From the NCBI GenBank assembly GCA_016210935.1, contig JACQTH010000644.1:1-5994 (forward strand): 5,994 nucleotides of DNA. Direction: 5' to 3'. The position numbers and the translations under genes are program-made. Under the pieces are notes generated by a model. The model searched no databases, had not been told where the DNA came from, and saw only the letters and a program-made list of their open reading frames with translations. Shown here one piece after another: positions 5,721-5,994 of this stretch. The DNA is from Acidobacteriota bacterium. GTDB taxonomy: Bacteria > Acidobacteriota > Vicinamibacteria > Vicinamibacterales > JACQTH01. How positions within the stretch are numbered: the first letter of the stretch is position 1; the number at the start of each line of letters is the position of its first letter.

Positions 5721-5994
5721 ATGAAACGAGCGTTTATCCCGAACGGGCTTGCGGTCGTAGCCACCACCCTTCTAGTCGTGTCTCTCGGCCGGTCGCAGGA
5801 ACAAGGCCTGCGCGGCTTTCCCCGCCAGCAAGTCGCCGCTCAACAGCAGCTCGAGGAGAGATTCCGGGCGATCCCCCGCCCGGAGAACCTGCGCGAGTAC
5901 ATGCGGGTCATCACCGAGGAACCGCACGCCGCGGGCACGCCGGGCAGCCGGAAAGTCGCGGAATACATTCTGGCGCAGTTTCAGAGCTGGGGCT
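5721..5994 (+). CDS. GCPII/PSMA-like M28 peptidase, N-terminal fragment cut by window edge
   Basis: The frame from ATG 5721 is open to the end of the window (91 full codons). The first 25 or so residues look like a signal peptide or membrane anchor: MKRAF, a hydrophobic run at about 9-22, then GRSQEQ. No textbook cleavage site is evident. The following region, containing LEERFRAIPRPENLREYMR, then EEPHAAGTPGS and AEYILAQFQSWG, is characteristic of the N-terminus of glutamate carboxypeptidase II / transferrin-receptor-like M28 peptidases (N-acetylated alpha-linked acidic dipeptidase type). Those are di-zinc exopeptidases, usually exported. The catalytic M28 domain and dimerisation domain would lie beyond the window, so catalytic residues cannot be checked. 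The ribosome binding site is weak (AGAAAG at 5712-5717). The gene starts 15 bases after the GGTTC/GAACC array. Confidence 0.85.
   Translation, partial: MKRAFIPNGLAVVATTLLVVSLGRSQEQGLRGFPRQQVAAQQQLEERFRAIPRPENLREYMRVITEEPHAAGTPGSRKVAEYILAQFQSWG

Noticed and set aside
5459..5767. Minus-strand open frames through the GGTTC/GAACC array
   Set aside because: The apparent peptide repeats (SSEPSSEP, PRPNPRQ) arise from the DNA repeat. Unit lengths of 12-14 bases shift frame, and no ribosome binding site or domain supports a gene.

Overview
The window is GC-rich, densely coding DNA with every recognisable gene on the + strand. It probably comes from a Gram-negative, Acidobacteriota-like bacterium, with Vicinamibacteria as the best guess. 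This is inferred from the gene types and the style of the spacers, not proved. The main clues are an outer-membrane protein that joins a metallopeptidase, a TolB-like propeller and an Omp85 barrel, a PSMA-like M28 peptidase, and repetitive intergenic spacers.

Layout, left to right. Positions 1-66 are a pyrimidine-rich spacer or gene end. Positions 67-702 encode a stand-alone zeta-toxin-like P-loop kinase with no antitoxin in view. A spacer of about 140 bp follows. Positions 844-1272 encode a small four-helix membrane protein of unknown function with a clear ribosome binding site. It is followed closely by 1328-4360, a secreted outer-membrane protein of about 1010 residues made of an HExxH gluzincin-type peptidase, a six-blade PD40/TolB-like propeller and an Omp85-superfamily barrel. 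Positions 4361-4530 are an AT-rich spacer that is almost entirely one large concentric imperfect palindrome reaching into the next start codon. Positions 4531-5514 encode a ferrochelatase of actinobacterial (coproporphyrin ferrochelatase) type. Positions 5515-5720 hold an array of about 15 short degenerate units, nine in one orientation followed by six inverted. Positions 5721-5994 are the 5' end of a GCPII/PSMA-like M28 peptidase cut by the window edge.

The genes do not form one evident pathway. The membrane protein and the peptidase-propeller-barrel protein may be co-transcribed. The ferrochelatase stands alone, without other heme genes in view, bracketed by two unrelated palindromic repeat islands. 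No CRISPR array, tRNA, rRNA, transposase or phage gene is visible. The least explained parts are the two repeat islands and, to a lesser degree, the three-module outer-membrane protein.
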